Source: CAIQJJ01 sp049325275 (GTDB taxonomy: Bacteria; Chloroflexota; Anaerolineae; Anaerolineales; UBA4823). Taken from it: a stretch of DNA of 64,000 bases. Positions within the stretch are counted from its first letter, which is position 1, and each line of letters starts with the position of its first letter. Below, in pieces: positions 16,508 through 24,892 of the stretch. The stretch spans positions 372,001 to 436,000 of the forward strand of contig JBMOLU010000001.1 in the NCBI GenBank assembly GCA_049325275.1. Direction: 5' to 3'. The position numbers were made by a program, and so were the translations under genes. The notes below the pieces were generated by a model. It was not told where the DNA came from, did no database searches, and saw nothing but the letters and a program-made list of their open reading frames with translations.

Positions 16508-17518
16508 TCAGTACCCTAACAGATCGCGCAACTCCTTGGCGGCGTTTTTACTGAGCGGAATTTCCGTGCGGGCGGCATCATCAAGGATCAGCGTGTAGCT
16601 GTCGCGGGTATAAGGGATGATGGAATAGACACGCTGCAAGTTGACCAGGTAACTGCGATGAGCGCGAAAAAAGCCGTTCCGGCCCAGGCGGGCCTCCAAC
16701 TCGCTCATATTCAAGTGGCTTGGAATTTCCAGGCCCTGCAAGGTGTGCAGGCGCGTCTGGTCTTCATCGGCAACCGCATAGAGCAAATCGGCGGGGTTGA
16801 CCAGCACCACCTGGCCTTCCTGGCGGGCAGGAATGCGAAACGGCAGGCTGGTACGGTTGCCGTCCTGCGGCATCTCGACCCGGTTCAAGCATCCCCGATC
16901 GAGCGCCCAGACTTCACCGCACAGGTTTGCCAGCCCACCCCCTTCACGCGTCAGGATCAACGCTGCATGGCCATGAGCCACCTGCCGGCGGATCGATGCG
17001 GAAAGCAGTTCGCACGAGACAGTATCGCAACCGGCAAAAGGCTCCATCAGGAACAGCACCCGCGGGTTGTGCAGCAAAGCGCGTCCGTAGGCCAGGCGGC
17101 GTGCCAGGTTGGGCGGCAGTTTTCCGGCCGGCGTTTTGGATTGGTCCGCCAGCCCTACCTCCGCCAATACCTCGTCGGCGCGCCGGGCAGGCAGGCCACG
17201 CAAGCCACACTGAAAGACCAGGTTCTCACGCGCCGACTGGCGTTCGTAAAGCCCGGCTTCACGAAACACGACGCCGATCGACTGGCTGATACGTTGGCGC
17301 TCTCGGTAGGGGTCTAGCCCGCAGACGCGCACTTCGCCTGTTGTGGGCAGGGCCAGCCCCACCAGAAGAGACAGCAGTTCCCCCTTCCCGCTGCCGACCG
17401 GCCCAACGATAGCAACGGCCTGGCCTGCCTGCACGGTCCAATGCTCGATATCGAGCACGTTGCGCGTATCAGAAAGCTTTTGCAACCGGGAAATTTCAAC
17501 AACAAGAGGTGTCGGCAT
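16508..17518 (-). CDS. Degenerate ABC-ATPase domain fused to LytTR DNA-binding domain
   Basis: The protein has 336 residues. Residues 1-215 align with the neighbouring exporter ATPase but every catalytic motif is altered. Walker A is GPVGSGKG (residues 39-46, Gly in place of Ser/Thr), the Q-loop Gln is lost (FREAGLY), the signature is LPPNLARR, Walker B is LFLMEP (Met158 for Asp), and the switch His is Arg (ILTREGG). Residues about 235-336 are a LytTR domain (VNPADLLYAVADED, FFRAHRSYLVNL, IPLSKNAAKELRDLL). LytTR proteins bind direct repeats and activate transcription. It likely binds the repeats at 16406-16443 and controls the exporter operon. It starts 5 nt after the tungstate ATPase stop, so it may be cotranscribed with that operon. 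Confidence 0.85.
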   Translation of the reverse strand: MPTPLVVEISRLQKLSDTRNVLDIEHWTVQAGQAVAIVGPVGSGKGELLSLLVGLALPTTGEVRVCGLDPYRERQRISQSIGVVFREAGLYERQSARENLVFQCGLRGLPARRADEVLAEVGLADQSKTPAGKLPPNLARRLAYGRALLHNPRVLFLMEPFAGCDTVSCELLSASIRRQVAHGHAALILTREGGGLANLCGEVWALDRGCLNRVEMPQDGNRTSLPFRIPARQEGQVVLVNPADLLYAVADEDQTRLHTLQGLEIPSHLNMSELEARLGRNGFFRAHRSYLVNLQRVYSIIPYTRDSYTLILDDAARTEIPLSKNAAKELRDLLGY

Positions 17519-17523
17519 TGCGC

Positions 17524-18621
17524 CTATGATACCGTAAAATCGGAAAACTTTTCATCTCCGATCAAGTGCAGTTTGGCGGCATCACAGTGCACCACCACGG
17601 CGGCCCCTTCGCGGAGCATCATCTGCTGCGCCTGGGGACGCATCATCCAAGCCACCAACGGAAAGCCACAGTCGACCCAAACCCGTACCAATGGCCCCTG
17701 CGGTGCCATGCTGCGAACAACACCCCGCAACAGGTTACCGGGGCCACCGGCCTGCTCTGCCGTCCCCACGACGATGTCTTCAGGGCGCAGGCAACACCAA
17801 ACCATTTCCCCAACCGAAAAGCGGCCCCGCGCCCGCAGGCGCCACCCACCCACAGCCACCGTTACCCATCCGGCAGCCACCTGTATCACCACACCCTTGA
17901 TAACGTTCTCAACCCCCACGAATTGAGCCACACCGGGATCGCACGGCGCAGTAAAAACAGCCTGCGGCGTGCCAACCTGGCGTACGCGGCCGTCCAACAA
18001 CACGGCCACCCGGCTGCCGAGCAACGACGCCTCATCGAGGTTGTGAGTAACAAAAACCGTGGTCGTGTGCGTTTGCCGGAGAAGGCCATGCAACTCGCCG
18101 AGCAGGCGGGCACGCGTGGGTGTATCCAGGGCGCCAAAAGGCTCGTCGAGCAAGAGAATATCCGGTTGCAGTGCGAAGGCACGTGCCAGGCTGACGCGCT
18201 GCGCCTCGCCGCCCGAGAGCCGCCGGGCGGGGCGATCACGCAGGTGGGCAATTCCCAGGTTTGCCAGCCACTCATCTACCCGCCGGTCGACTTCGCTCTG
18301 CCGCAGGCGGCGAAAACGCAGGCCTGCGGCGACGTTCTCCTTGACGGAAGCGTCGAGCAGCAGCGGTGCCTGCAAAACCAGCCCGATCTGGCGGCGGTAG
18401 GCCAAATCATCCCTTGGGTCGATCGGGCGTTGGCGAAAGCAGATTTCACCTTCCCGGTGCGGCAGCAGCCCGGCCAGGGCCAACAACAGCGTGGACTTTC
18501 CGGCGCCGTTCGGGCCGATCACGGCCAGCGTTTCGCCCTCTTCCAGGGCAAGCTCGTCGACCAACAACACCGTACGCTTGGCCCGCTGCACATGGAGACG
18601 CCGACAGGTGAGAACTTCCAT
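17524..18621 (-). CDS. tupC: Tungstate/molybdate ABC transporter ATPase
   Basis: The protein has 365 residues. Walker A GPNGAGKST, signature LSGGEAQR, Walker B ILLLDEPF and switch His VTHNLDEA are all intact. A C-terminal region (about 230-350, with RPEDIVV and a MAPQGPLVRVWVDCG segment) resembles TOBE/MOP-type regulatory domains of oxyanion importers. Its ATG shares 1 nt with the permease stop (TGATG). Together with the permease and binding protein it forms a tungstate-type importer, which would supply tungsten or molybdenum for pterin enzymes. Assignment to tungstate rests mainly on the binding protein. Confidence 0.85.
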   Translation of the reverse strand: MEVLTCRRLHVQRAKRTVLLVDELALEEGETLAVIGPNGAGKSTLLLALAGLLPHREGEICFRQRPIDPRDDLAYRRQIGLVLQAPLLLDASVKENVAAGLRFRRLRQSEVDRRVDEWLANLGIAHLRDRPARRLSGGEAQRVSLARAFALQPDILLLDEPFGALDTPTRARLLGELHGLLRQTHTTTVFVTHNLDEASLLGSRVAVLLDGRVRQVGTPQAVFTAPCDPGVAQFVGVENVIKGVVIQVAAGWVTVAVGGWRLRARGRFSVGEMVWCCLRPEDIVVGTAEQAGGPGNLLRGVVRSMAPQGPLVRVWVDCGFPLVAWMMRPQAQQMMLREGAAVVVHCDAAKLHLIGDEKFSDFTVS

Positions 18622-19274
18622 CAGGAAGCCTGCCGCTGCTGAATCCAGGTCAATACTGCGTTGACCAAAAAGGCCAGCACCAACAGCAGAACCGAGAGGG
18701 CAAGGGCCGTATCGAACTCTCCCTTGCCCGTCTCGAGCACGATGGTGGTCGTCAGCACACGCGTCTGGCCGCGGATATTGCCGCCGACCATCATGGAAGC
18801 GCCCACTTCGGAAATGACACTGCCGAACGCAGCCATCAAGGCAGCCAGCAAGGGCAGGCGGGCCTCATGCCACAGTGCAAACACCACCTGCCAGCGGGAA
18901 GCGCCCAGGCCCAGCAGTTGCAGGCGCAAGCGCGGATCGACCTGCTGCAAAGCGGCCACCGTCAGGCCGGTCATCACCGGCGCAGCGATTACCACCTGGG
19001 CAACGACGATGGCCGCCGGGGTATAGATCAGGTGTAGATCGCCCAAGGGGCCTGAACGCCACAGCAAAATCGACACACCCAACCCGACCACAACCGGCGG
19101 GAGCGCCATGCCCGTGTTCATGGCGCTGATGGCGATCTTGCGCCCGGCAAAGCGCCCCAGGGCCAGCCAGGTCCCCAGGGGCAGACCGAGCAGCAGGCTG
19201 ATCAGTGTCGCCAGGCCGGAGACCTGGAGGGAAAGCCAGGTAACCTGCCAGATTTCAGCATCGGAGTGGAACAT
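18621..19274 (-). CDS. tupB: Tungstate ABC transporter permease
   Basis: The protein has 217 residues with five or six TM helices. The cytoplasmic EAA loop reads LGASRWQVVFALWHEARLPL, the contact site for the ATPase. The sequence MALPPVVVGLGV and SEVGASMMVGGNI are typical of TupB/WtpB-type permeases. ATG 19274 is chosen over a longer frame to 19352 that would overlap tupA and lacks a ribosome binding site. Confidence 0.85.
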   Translation of the reverse strand: MFHSDAEIWQVTWLSLQVSGLATLISLLLGLPLGTWLALGRFAGRKIAISAMNTGMALPPVVVGLGVSILLWRSGPLGDLHLIYTPAAIVVAQVVIAAPVMTGLTVAALQQVDPRLRLQLLGLGASRWQVVFALWHEARLPLLAALMAAFGSVISEVGASMMVGGNIRGQTRVLTTTIVLETGKGEFDTALALSVLLLVLAFLVNAVLTWIQQRQAS

Positions 19275-19314
19275 AATGCCCGTACGGCGGATGTATTCAG
19301 GCAAGAAGCCTGCG

Positions 19315-20160
19315 TTACGGCAAGCCGAGCTGGGATTCGTCCTTCCCGGCATCGGCTGTAAACAAAGGCTGGCCGAACTTCCCGGCGCCGAATTCGGCGA
19401 TCATCTTCTGGCATTTTTCCGAAACCAGAAAATCGGCAAAGGCCTTGGCGCCTTCCTGGTTCACCTCCGGCCACTTCTCGGGGTTGACGGTGATCACGTG
19501 ATAGACATTAAGCAACTGTGCGTCCCCTTCTACCAAGATTTGCAGGTCGATAACTCCGAGATTCGCCAGATAAGTGGCCCGGTCGGCAAGTGTGTAGGCG
19601 CCTTTCTCAGAAGCGATCTTCAGTGTGGCGCCCATACCCTGGCCCGATTCCTGGTACCAATCCCCTTCAGGCGTAAGGCCGGCGGCCTGCCACAGGGCGA
19701 GTTCTTTCTTGTGTGTTCCCGAGTCGTCTCCTCGTGAGATGAATAGGGCTTGCGAAGCGGCGATCCTCTGCAAAGCATCTGCCGCCGAGGAAGCTCCCTG
19801 AAGCCCGGCGAGATCGGCAGCCGGACCGACAACGATGAAATCGTTGTGCATTACCAGCATACGCTGCGCTCCGAAGCCTTTTTCCATGAAAGCCACCTCC
19901 GCGGCCGGTGCATGCACCAGCAGCACATCAGCATTGCCTTCTTCTCCCATTTGTATGGCCTGACCGGAGCCAACCGCCACAGTTTTGACCTCGTAACCGC
20001 TATCCTGCTCGAAGACCGGCAGAAGCACGTCCAGCAGGCCTGAATCCTGCGTGCTGGTGGTCGTTGCCAGGATCAAATCGGAGCTTGCAGGCTCCGACCG
20101 GCACGCCACCAGGAAAAGGGCCAACAAGGCAAAGAAGCCAAACTGCCAAAAGCGTTTCAT
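19315..20160 (-). CDS. tupA: Tungstate-binding lipoprotein
   Basis: The protein has 281 residues. A signal peptide ends in the lipobox LFLVAC, so it should be a membrane-anchored lipoprotein. The mature part opens with LILATTTSTQDSGLL, the TTTS oxyanion-binding motif of TupA. SRGDDSGTHKKE and YTLADRATYL are further TupA hallmarks. AGGAG sits 8 nt before ATG 20160. First gene of tupABC, about 90 bp after a terminator-like hairpin that ends the upstream operon. Confidence 0.92.
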   Translation of the reverse strand: MKRFWQFGFFALLALFLVACRSEPASSDLILATTTSTQDSGLLDVLLPVFEQDSGYEVKTVAVGSGQAIQMGEEGNADVLLVHAPAAEVAFMEKGFGAQRMLVMHNDFIVVGPAADLAGLQGASSAADALQRIAASQALFISRGDDSGTHKKELALWQAAGLTPEGDWYQESGQGMGATLKIASEKGAYTLADRATYLANLGVIDLQILVEGDAQLLNVYHVITVNPEKWPEVNQEGAKAFADFLVSEKCQKMIAEFGAGKFGQPLFTADAGKDESQLGLP

Positions 20161-20202
20161 AGATTCTCTCCTAGAAAAGATAAACCGCTCACACATACAA
20201 AA

Positions 20203-20230
20203 CACACTCCTCTCTGTGGAGAGGAGTGTG
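20203..20230 (-). terminator. Intrinsic terminator of the Roadblock/V4R/REC operon
   Basis: A 12-bp perfect stem (20203-20214 with 20219-20230, loop TGTG). On the minus strand it is followed by TTTTGT, 24 nt after the stop of the response-regulator gene. Confidence 0.7.
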
Positions 20231-20253
20231 CAGGCATAGAAGAGAGAGAAAGA

Positions 20254-21105
20254 TTACCCTTTAAGCTTTTCTTTGAGATCGTCCAGCGATGCAAACGGCC
20301 CCTGGCTCGAAGCCAGCTGCTTCATCGCCACATTCAAGCGATTGCCCAAATCGGTGCGGCCGCGATCTTTCAGCGGATAGAAATAGTCCATCGATTGCTC
20401 GAGACGGGAGCCGATGCGCTCACGTAAATCGGGTAAGATGGAGGGTGTGGAGAAAATAACGAACTGGTCGGGCCCATACTGACCGACGAAATCGTTGGGG
20501 CTACCTACCTCGCGAATGGCGTTGTGGATCATCAGGCTCAAAGCTCGCAAGACATCATCCGATGCCACAAAACCGTAAGCATCACGGAAATCATCCAGAT
20601 TTTCGACCATGACCAACAACAATGCCCAGCCATCGGTTGTCAGGCATTCTTTCAGGCGTTCTTCGACCAGCACCCCTTCCGGCAAATTGGTCACGGGATT
20701 GGTGAGGGTACCCTGGCTCAAGCGGCGCAGGGCATTGCGTACACGCAGGCGTAGCTCCTGGACATCGAAAGGTTTGGTGATGTAATCGTCAGCGCCCAAT
20801 TCCAGGCCGTGCAAACGATCCGAGCGGCCACGGCGATCGGTCAGGAAGATGATGGGGACTTCCTTCGTACGCCGGTCGCTGCGCAAGCGGCGGGCGACTT
20901 CGTAGCCGTCGATATCGGGCAAGCGAATATCCAGGACGATCAAGTCGGGCGCGTTCTCCAGACTCGTCCGTACGGCATCTTCACCCCAGTTGGCCACGCG
21001 TACATCGTAGCCCTGTACCCGGAAATAGGCGTTGAGCATATCCGCCACATCCAGGTCATCTTCGACAATAAGGATTTGCGGTTTCACTTCCGTTGCCACA
21101 GTCAC
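20254..21105 (-). CDS. Response regulator with REC and degenerate GGDEF-like domain
   Basis: The protein has 283 residues. The REC domain (about 8-125) has acidic pocket residues in VEDD, phosphoacceptor Asp in VLDIRLP, Thr in FLTD and Lys in YITKPF. A GGDEF-fold output domain follows (about 135-260), with the active-site loop reading YGPDQF instead of GGDEF, so it should not make cyclic di-GMP. It may bind a partner or nucleotide instead. GTG start at 21105, 3 nt after the V4R stop. Last gene of a three-gene signalling operon. Confidence 0.85.
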   Translation of the reverse strand: MTVATEVKPQILIVEDDLDVADMLNAYFRVQGYDVRVANWGEDAVRTSLENAPDLIVLDIRLPDIDGYEVARRLRSDRRTKEVPIIFLTDRRGRSDRLHGLELGADDYITKPFDVQELRLRVRNALRRLSQGTLTNPVTNLPEGVLVEERLKECLTTDGWALLLVMVENLDDFRDAYGFVASDDVLRALSLMIHNAIREVGSPNDFVGQYGPDQFVIFSTPSILPDLRERIGSRLEQSMDYFYPLKDRGRTDLGNRLNVAMKQLASSQGPFASLDDLKEKLKG

Positions 21106-21108
21106 ATC

Positions 21109-21744
21109 CTAGCTGATTGGTTCTTTCTGGATGATGTACTCGCAAACTTCATCACCCATCGCCATGCACTTTGATTCGTTGACGCGGAATTCGCTACCAC
21201 CTGAAACCCACTTCAGACCTTCTTGCAACAGGCCGGCGCCCATGAAGCAGACAGGCTTATCCATCCCATGACGCTGCCAGCACTGCGGGCACTTATGAAT
21301 GGTGTAAACAAACTCGGTTTCCTGTTCGACAACGGTGCTGTACTGGTCGCTGATCTGGCTGAAGATACGCGCCATCGCCGGGATACCAATGCGCAGTTTT
21401 GTCGAAAGGGGCAACACTTTAAAAGCCAAGTCACCGGCGCCCGCCAGCGCACCGAAATTGCGCAACACGTCAGCAAAAGTTGCTCTGCCCACGCGCAGCG
21501 CCAGGCCGCGCCCACCACGGGGCCCATACATCTCTTCCAAGGCAATACTGACCGCAGTAAAATCGGCGAAATCGAATTCACGCTCCAGGTTATTGGGAGG
21601 GTAATTATCAATCAGATGGGGCAAATGCGCCAAGTTGAGAATCGCATTCAAACCATTCTTACCCATCACGTTTTCCAGCGATTGAAGAGCAATGCGCGCT
21701 GCTTTGTTGGGGTAGAATAAACCGCTCTTTGGAATGGGGTCCAT
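21109..21744 (-). CDS. V4R-domain sensor protein
   Basis: The protein has 211 residues. The C-terminal part has the spaced Cys cluster of V4R domains (CPQC, then VCFMGAG, then NESKCMAMGDEVCEY), implied in metal and small-molecule binding. The N-terminal 120 residues are an alpha-helical region seen in stand-alone V4R proteins. A TTG at 21759 overlaps the Roadblock stop; I chose ATG 21744. V4R proteins act as ligand-binding inputs for regulators, so pairing with a response regulator fits. Confidence 0.8.
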   Translation of the reverse strand: MDPIPKSGLFYPNKAARIALQSLENVMGKNGLNAILNLAHLPHLIDNYPPNNLEREFDFADFTAVSIALEEMYGPRGGRGLALRVGRATFADVLRNFGALAGAGDLAFKVLPLSTKLRIGIPAMARIFSQISDQYSTVVEQETEFVYTIHKCPQCWQRHGMDKPVCFMGAGLLQEGLKWVSGGSEFRVNESKCMAMGDEVCEYIIQKEPIS

Positions 21745-21755
21745 ATTTCTGCCGC

Positions 21756-22127
21756 TCAAACGAGTTTGGCAAGCGCTTCAGCAGCCCTGCGCATGTCCAG
21801 GAAAATCAGGCCCAGTTTGGCTTGTTCACGGGCCAGGGCCGTCAACACGGCTTCCTCGCCCACCGACATTAAGATCACGTACCCCGATTCCCCCTTGATG
21901 TATACCTGATCCAACGAACCGCGGCCCAACTCTGTGGCAATACGCTCACCTAGCGATAACATGGCCGCCGACATGGCTGAAACTCGATCTTCTTCGACGC
22001 CTTGTGGTAAGGCTGATGCAATCGTTAAACCGTCTACACTGACGACTGCCGAGGCCTCAATATCGGGCGAGGAGGCCTGAAGATCACGCAAGCGTTCTAC
22101 CATTTGTTGAGAGCGTGACTTGGTCAA
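21756..22127 (-). CDS. Roadblock/LC7-domain protein (MglB-like)
   Basis: The protein has 123 residues and is a single Roadblock domain: ASAVVSVDGLTIASALP, then SAAMLSLGERIATELG and VLTALAREQAKLG. Roadblock proteins regulate small Ras-like GTPases such as MglA, but no such GTPase is in this window. I chose TTG 22127 because AGGAG sits 7 nt upstream and the length fits the family. ATG 22163 is an alternative. First gene of the Roadblock-V4R-REC operon. Confidence 0.8.
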   Translation of the reverse strand: MTKSRSQQMVERLRDLQASSPDIEASAVVSVDGLTIASALPQGVEEDRVSAMSAAMLSLGERIATELGRGSLDQVYIKGESGYVILMSVGEEAVLTALAREQAKLGLIFLDMRRAAEALAKLV

Positions 22128-22237
22128 GGCTAAACTCCTGATGTGATAAGCTGTCGTTAACATCGTGCTGCCAGTACTTCCCTCGCAACACGATACAAAT
22201 GTAGCATAGGGCTGTGAAAGTGTCAAGCTAAACGTGC

Positions 22238-22243
22238 TATAAT
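22238..22243 (+). promoter_or_regulatory. -10 box of the pyrF-pyrE gene
   Basis: A perfect TATAAT lies 35 nt before the ATG. The -35 region 17 bp upstream (TGAAAG) is a weak match. A strong ribosome binding site GGAGGA (22265-22270) follows. Confidence 0.55.
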
Positions 22244-22277
22244 CTTGCCGATTTGTAAATGACCGGAGGAGATTTTT

Positions 22278-23711
22278 ATGGGACTTTTCGCAAAACTTGC
22301 AGCACGTGCGCGGCAGGTAGATTCCTTGCTGTGCGTGGGCCTGGACCCACACCCGGCCGATCTGCCGGAAGCGACGGCGGCTGCCGCACGAGATTTCTGC
22401 CTTCGCCTGATTGAGGCCACACAGGACGTCGCCGTGGCCTATAAGCCTAATGCAGCCTTTTTCGAAGCGCTCGGACCTGAAGGGATAGTCGTCTTGCGGT
22501 CGGTGATCGCGGCTGTGCCGGAAGGCATTCCCGTCATTCTCGATGCCAAACGCGGCGACATCGCCTCCACAGCGGAGGCCTACGCACGTGCCGCATTTAG
22601 TGCGCTGGGCGCTGACATCGTCACGGTCAGCCCCTACCTGGGTCACGACTCGATCAGCCCTTTTCTGGACGACCCGGAGAAGGGCATCTTTTTGCTGTGC
22701 AAGACATCCAACCCCGGCTCGGCAGATTTACAGGACCTGAACATCGCCGGAACTCAGCCATGCGTTACCCTGCACGAGCACGTTGCACACCTGGCACAGC
22801 ATTGGAACGCCAATGACAATATCGGCCTGGTCGTCGGTGCCACCCATCCTGGTGCGCTGGCGCGTGTACGCGCGGCAGCCCCAGACTTGTGGTTCCTGGC
22901 TCCGGGCGTTGGCGCCCAAGGCGGCGATCTCGAGGCCGCACTACAAGCGGGTTTACGCCCGGATGGATTGGGAATGCTGATCCCTATTTCGCGCGGCATT
23001 TCGCGCGCAGAAAACCCACAAGCCGCAGCGCAGAAAATTTCGGCGGAAATCAACGCGGTGCGTCGCAAGTTACAGAACGAAAGCTCCCCCTCCGACAGGC
23101 GCACCTTCAGCCATCCCGACCTGGCATCCCTCGCCGATCAACTGCTCGACGCCGGCTGCGTCAAGTTTGGCGAGTTCACCCTCAAATCGGGGTTGGTTTC
23201 CCCGATCTACCTGGACCTGCGCCAGTTGGTTACATTTCCCCAACTGCTGGCCCGGGTGGCGGCTGCTTATGTGCCGGTTCTATGCAGCCTGCAGTTCGAC
23301 CGTATCGCAGCACTGCCGTATGCAGCCCTGCCGATCGGCACTGCCGTCAGCCTGCAAGGCAACTGGCCGTTGATCTACCCGCGCAAAGAGACCAAGGCCT
23401 ACGGCACCAAAGCGGACATCGAAGGGTCGTACCACGCCGGCGAAACGGTTGCTGTCGTCGACGACTTGGCAACGACAGGCGGCAGCAAATTCGAAGCCAT
23501 CGAAAAGCTTACCGGCGCCGGACTGCGGGTTAAAGACATTGTTGTTTTGATCGATCGCGAATCGGGGGCCGGCGAGTCGCTGGCACAGGCCGGGTACCAA
23601 CTGCACACCGTCTTCAAATTTACCCAACTGCTCGATCACTGGGAACGCACGCAGCGCGTTGCGACGGAGCAAATCGCCGCCGCACGTGCGTTCATCCGCG
23701 CTTCCCGTTGA
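22278..23711 (+). CDS. pyrFE: Bifunctional orotidine-5'-phosphate decarboxylase / orotate phosphoribosyltransferase
   Basis: The protein has 477 residues and carries out the last two steps of UMP synthesis. Residues 1-265 are a type 2 OMP decarboxylase (LLCVGLDPHP, KPNAAFFEALG, catalytic ILDAKRGDIAST, LCKTSNPGS, APGVGAQGGD). After a linker of about 20 residues, residues 290-477 are OPRTase (KFGEFTLKSG, YPRKE, PRPP-binding VAVVDDLATTGGSK). The domain order is the reverse of animal UMP synthase. It is followed by pyrD, so pyrimidine genes are clustered. Confidence 0.95.
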   Translation: MGLFAKLAARARQVDSLLCVGLDPHPADLPEATAAAARDFCLRLIEATQDVAVAYKPNAAFFEALGPEGIVVLRSVIAAVPEGIPVILDAKRGDIASTAEAYARAAFSALGADIVTVSPYLGHDSISPFLDDPEKGIFLLCKTSNPGSADLQDLNIAGTQPCVTLHEHVAHLAQHWNANDNIGLVVGATHPGALARVRAAAPDLWFLAPGVGAQGGDLEAALQAGLRPDGLGMLIPISRGISRAENPQAAAQKISAEINAVRRKLQNESSPSDRRTFSHPDLASLADQLLDAGCVKFGEFTLKSGLVSPIYLDLRQLVTFPQLLARVAAAYVPVLCSLQFDRIAALPYAALPIGTAVSLQGNWPLIYPRKETKAYGTKADIEGSYHAGETVAVVDDLATTGGSKFEAIEKLTGAGLRVKDIVVLIDRESGAGESLAQAGYQLHTVFKFTQLLDHWERTQRVATEQIAAARAFIRASR

Positions 23712-23721
23712 CGGCGCCAGG

Positions 23722-23809
23722 GTGACAGGCCCGCGCGCCAACAGGTATCTTGGCTGCCCGAAGGCGGTGCTCTTTTCGGCTGCGTAGCCGCCTTGCAAGA
23801 GCCTGTCAC
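23722..23809. repeat. Nested inverted repeat between pyrFE and pyrD
   Basis: Outer arms GTGACAGGC (23722-23730) and GCCTGTCAC (23801-23809) enclose inner arms AAGGCGG (23761-23767) and CCGCCTT (23788-23794). It could fold as a long hairpin in the pyrFE-pyrD transcript. No T-run and no recognised PyrR-type motif. Confidence 0.45.
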
Positions 23810-23835
23810 ACGCCTCATTTAAGGATACAGCAACG

Positions 23836-24864
23836 ATGTATACGCTCTTTCGCCCCTTACTTTTTCGCCTCGACCCCGAGGTTGCCCACTGGATGACCTT
23901 GCAGGCGATCGGCCTGGCAGGAAGGCTGCCCCCCGTGCGCAGCATGTTGACGGCTTTTTTCCGCGGGCCGCAGCACCCCGTACAAGCCTTCGGTTTGACA
24001 TTCCCCAACCCGGTCGGTCTGGCCGCCGGCTACGACAAAGACGCCACCGGCTGGCGTGGGCTGACATCGCTTGGCTTTGGGCACATCGAAATCGGCACCA
24101 TCACGCCGCGCCCGCAGCCGGGCAACCCCAAACCACGCCTGTTCCGCCTGGTGCCCGAGCGTGCGGTGATCAACCGCATGGGTTTTCCCGGCAAGGGAGC
24201 CGATTTCGCCGCCCGCCAACTGCCGGGCACGGCTGCGATGCGTAAAGTTTCACCCTGCATCATCGGGATCAATATCGGGAAGAACAAAGATACCCCGCTC
24301 GAAGAAGCCACCCGCGATTACACCAGCCTGATGCGCACCCTGGGCGCGCTGGGCGATTACCTGGCTATCAACATCAGTTCTCCCAATACGGTGGGGCTGC
24401 GCCGCCTGCAAGGGCGCGAGCTTCTGGAAGGGCTGCTGACCGCACTGGCCCACGAGCGCCAGGCGCAAGCAGAAGCGATCGGGCGGCACGTGCCGCTGCT
24501 CGTCAAACTGGCCCCCGATCTCAGCGATGCCGAACTGGACGACGCCTTGGACGCCATTCAACGTACCGGCATGGATGGGGTCATCGCCACCAACACGACC
24601 ATCAGCCGCGAAGGCATTCGATCGCCGCTGGCCGCCGAAAGCGGCGGCCTGAGCGGCGCCCCTTTGCGCGCCAGAAGCACGGAGATGATCCGCAAAATTG
24701 CCGCACGCACCCACGGGAAGCTCCCCATTATCGGGGTCGGCGGTGTCTCATCTGCCGACGACGTGCGCGAAAAGCTCGATGCGGGTGTGGTCCTGATTCA
24801 GATTTATACGGGGTTGATTTACGAGGGGCCGACGCTGGTGAAGAAAATTTTGCAAGACCTGTAG
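23836..24864 (+). CDS. pyrD: Dihydroorotate dehydrogenase (quinone), class 2
   Basis: The protein has 342 residues. It oxidises dihydroorotate to orotate at the membrane with quinone as acceptor. The N-terminal membrane-associating helix pair (about 1-45) marks class 2. FMN-barrel motifs are PVGLAAGYDKDA, NRMGFPG, catalytic Ser in NISSPNT, VKLAPDLSD and GVGGVSSADD. AAGGAT lies 10 nt upstream of ATG. Confidence 0.95.
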   Translation: MYTLFRPLLFRLDPEVAHWMTLQAIGLAGRLPPVRSMLTAFFRGPQHPVQAFGLTFPNPVGLAAGYDKDATGWRGLTSLGFGHIEIGTITPRPQPGNPKPRLFRLVPERAVINRMGFPGKGADFAARQLPGTAAMRKVSPCIIGINIGKNKDTPLEEATRDYTSLMRTLGALGDYLAINISSPNTVGLRRLQGRELLEGLLTALAHERQAQAEAIGRHVPLLVKLAPDLSDAELDDALDAIQRTGMDGVIATNTTISREGIRSPLAAESGGLSGAPLRARSTEMIRKIAARTHGKLPIIGVGGVSSADDVREKLDAGVVLIQIYTGLIYEGPTLVKKILQDL

Positions 24865-24865
24865 T

Positions 24866-24892
24866 GCGAAAAAGCCTTCTGCTACGGCTTTT
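24866..24892. terminator. Bidirectional terminator between pyrD and the CYTH gene
   Basis: An imperfect hairpin with CGAAAAAGCC pairing GGCTTTTCG just after the pyrD stop, overlapping the end of the convergent CYTH gene. A second perfect 10-bp hairpin (24902-24911 with 24917-24926) lies inside the last codons of the CYTH gene. Confidence 0.5.

Noticed and set aside
17566..18642. 358-codon ORF opposite the tungstate ATPase
   Set aside because: It is antisense to a well-matched ATPase, has no family motif and arises from GC-rich codon bias.
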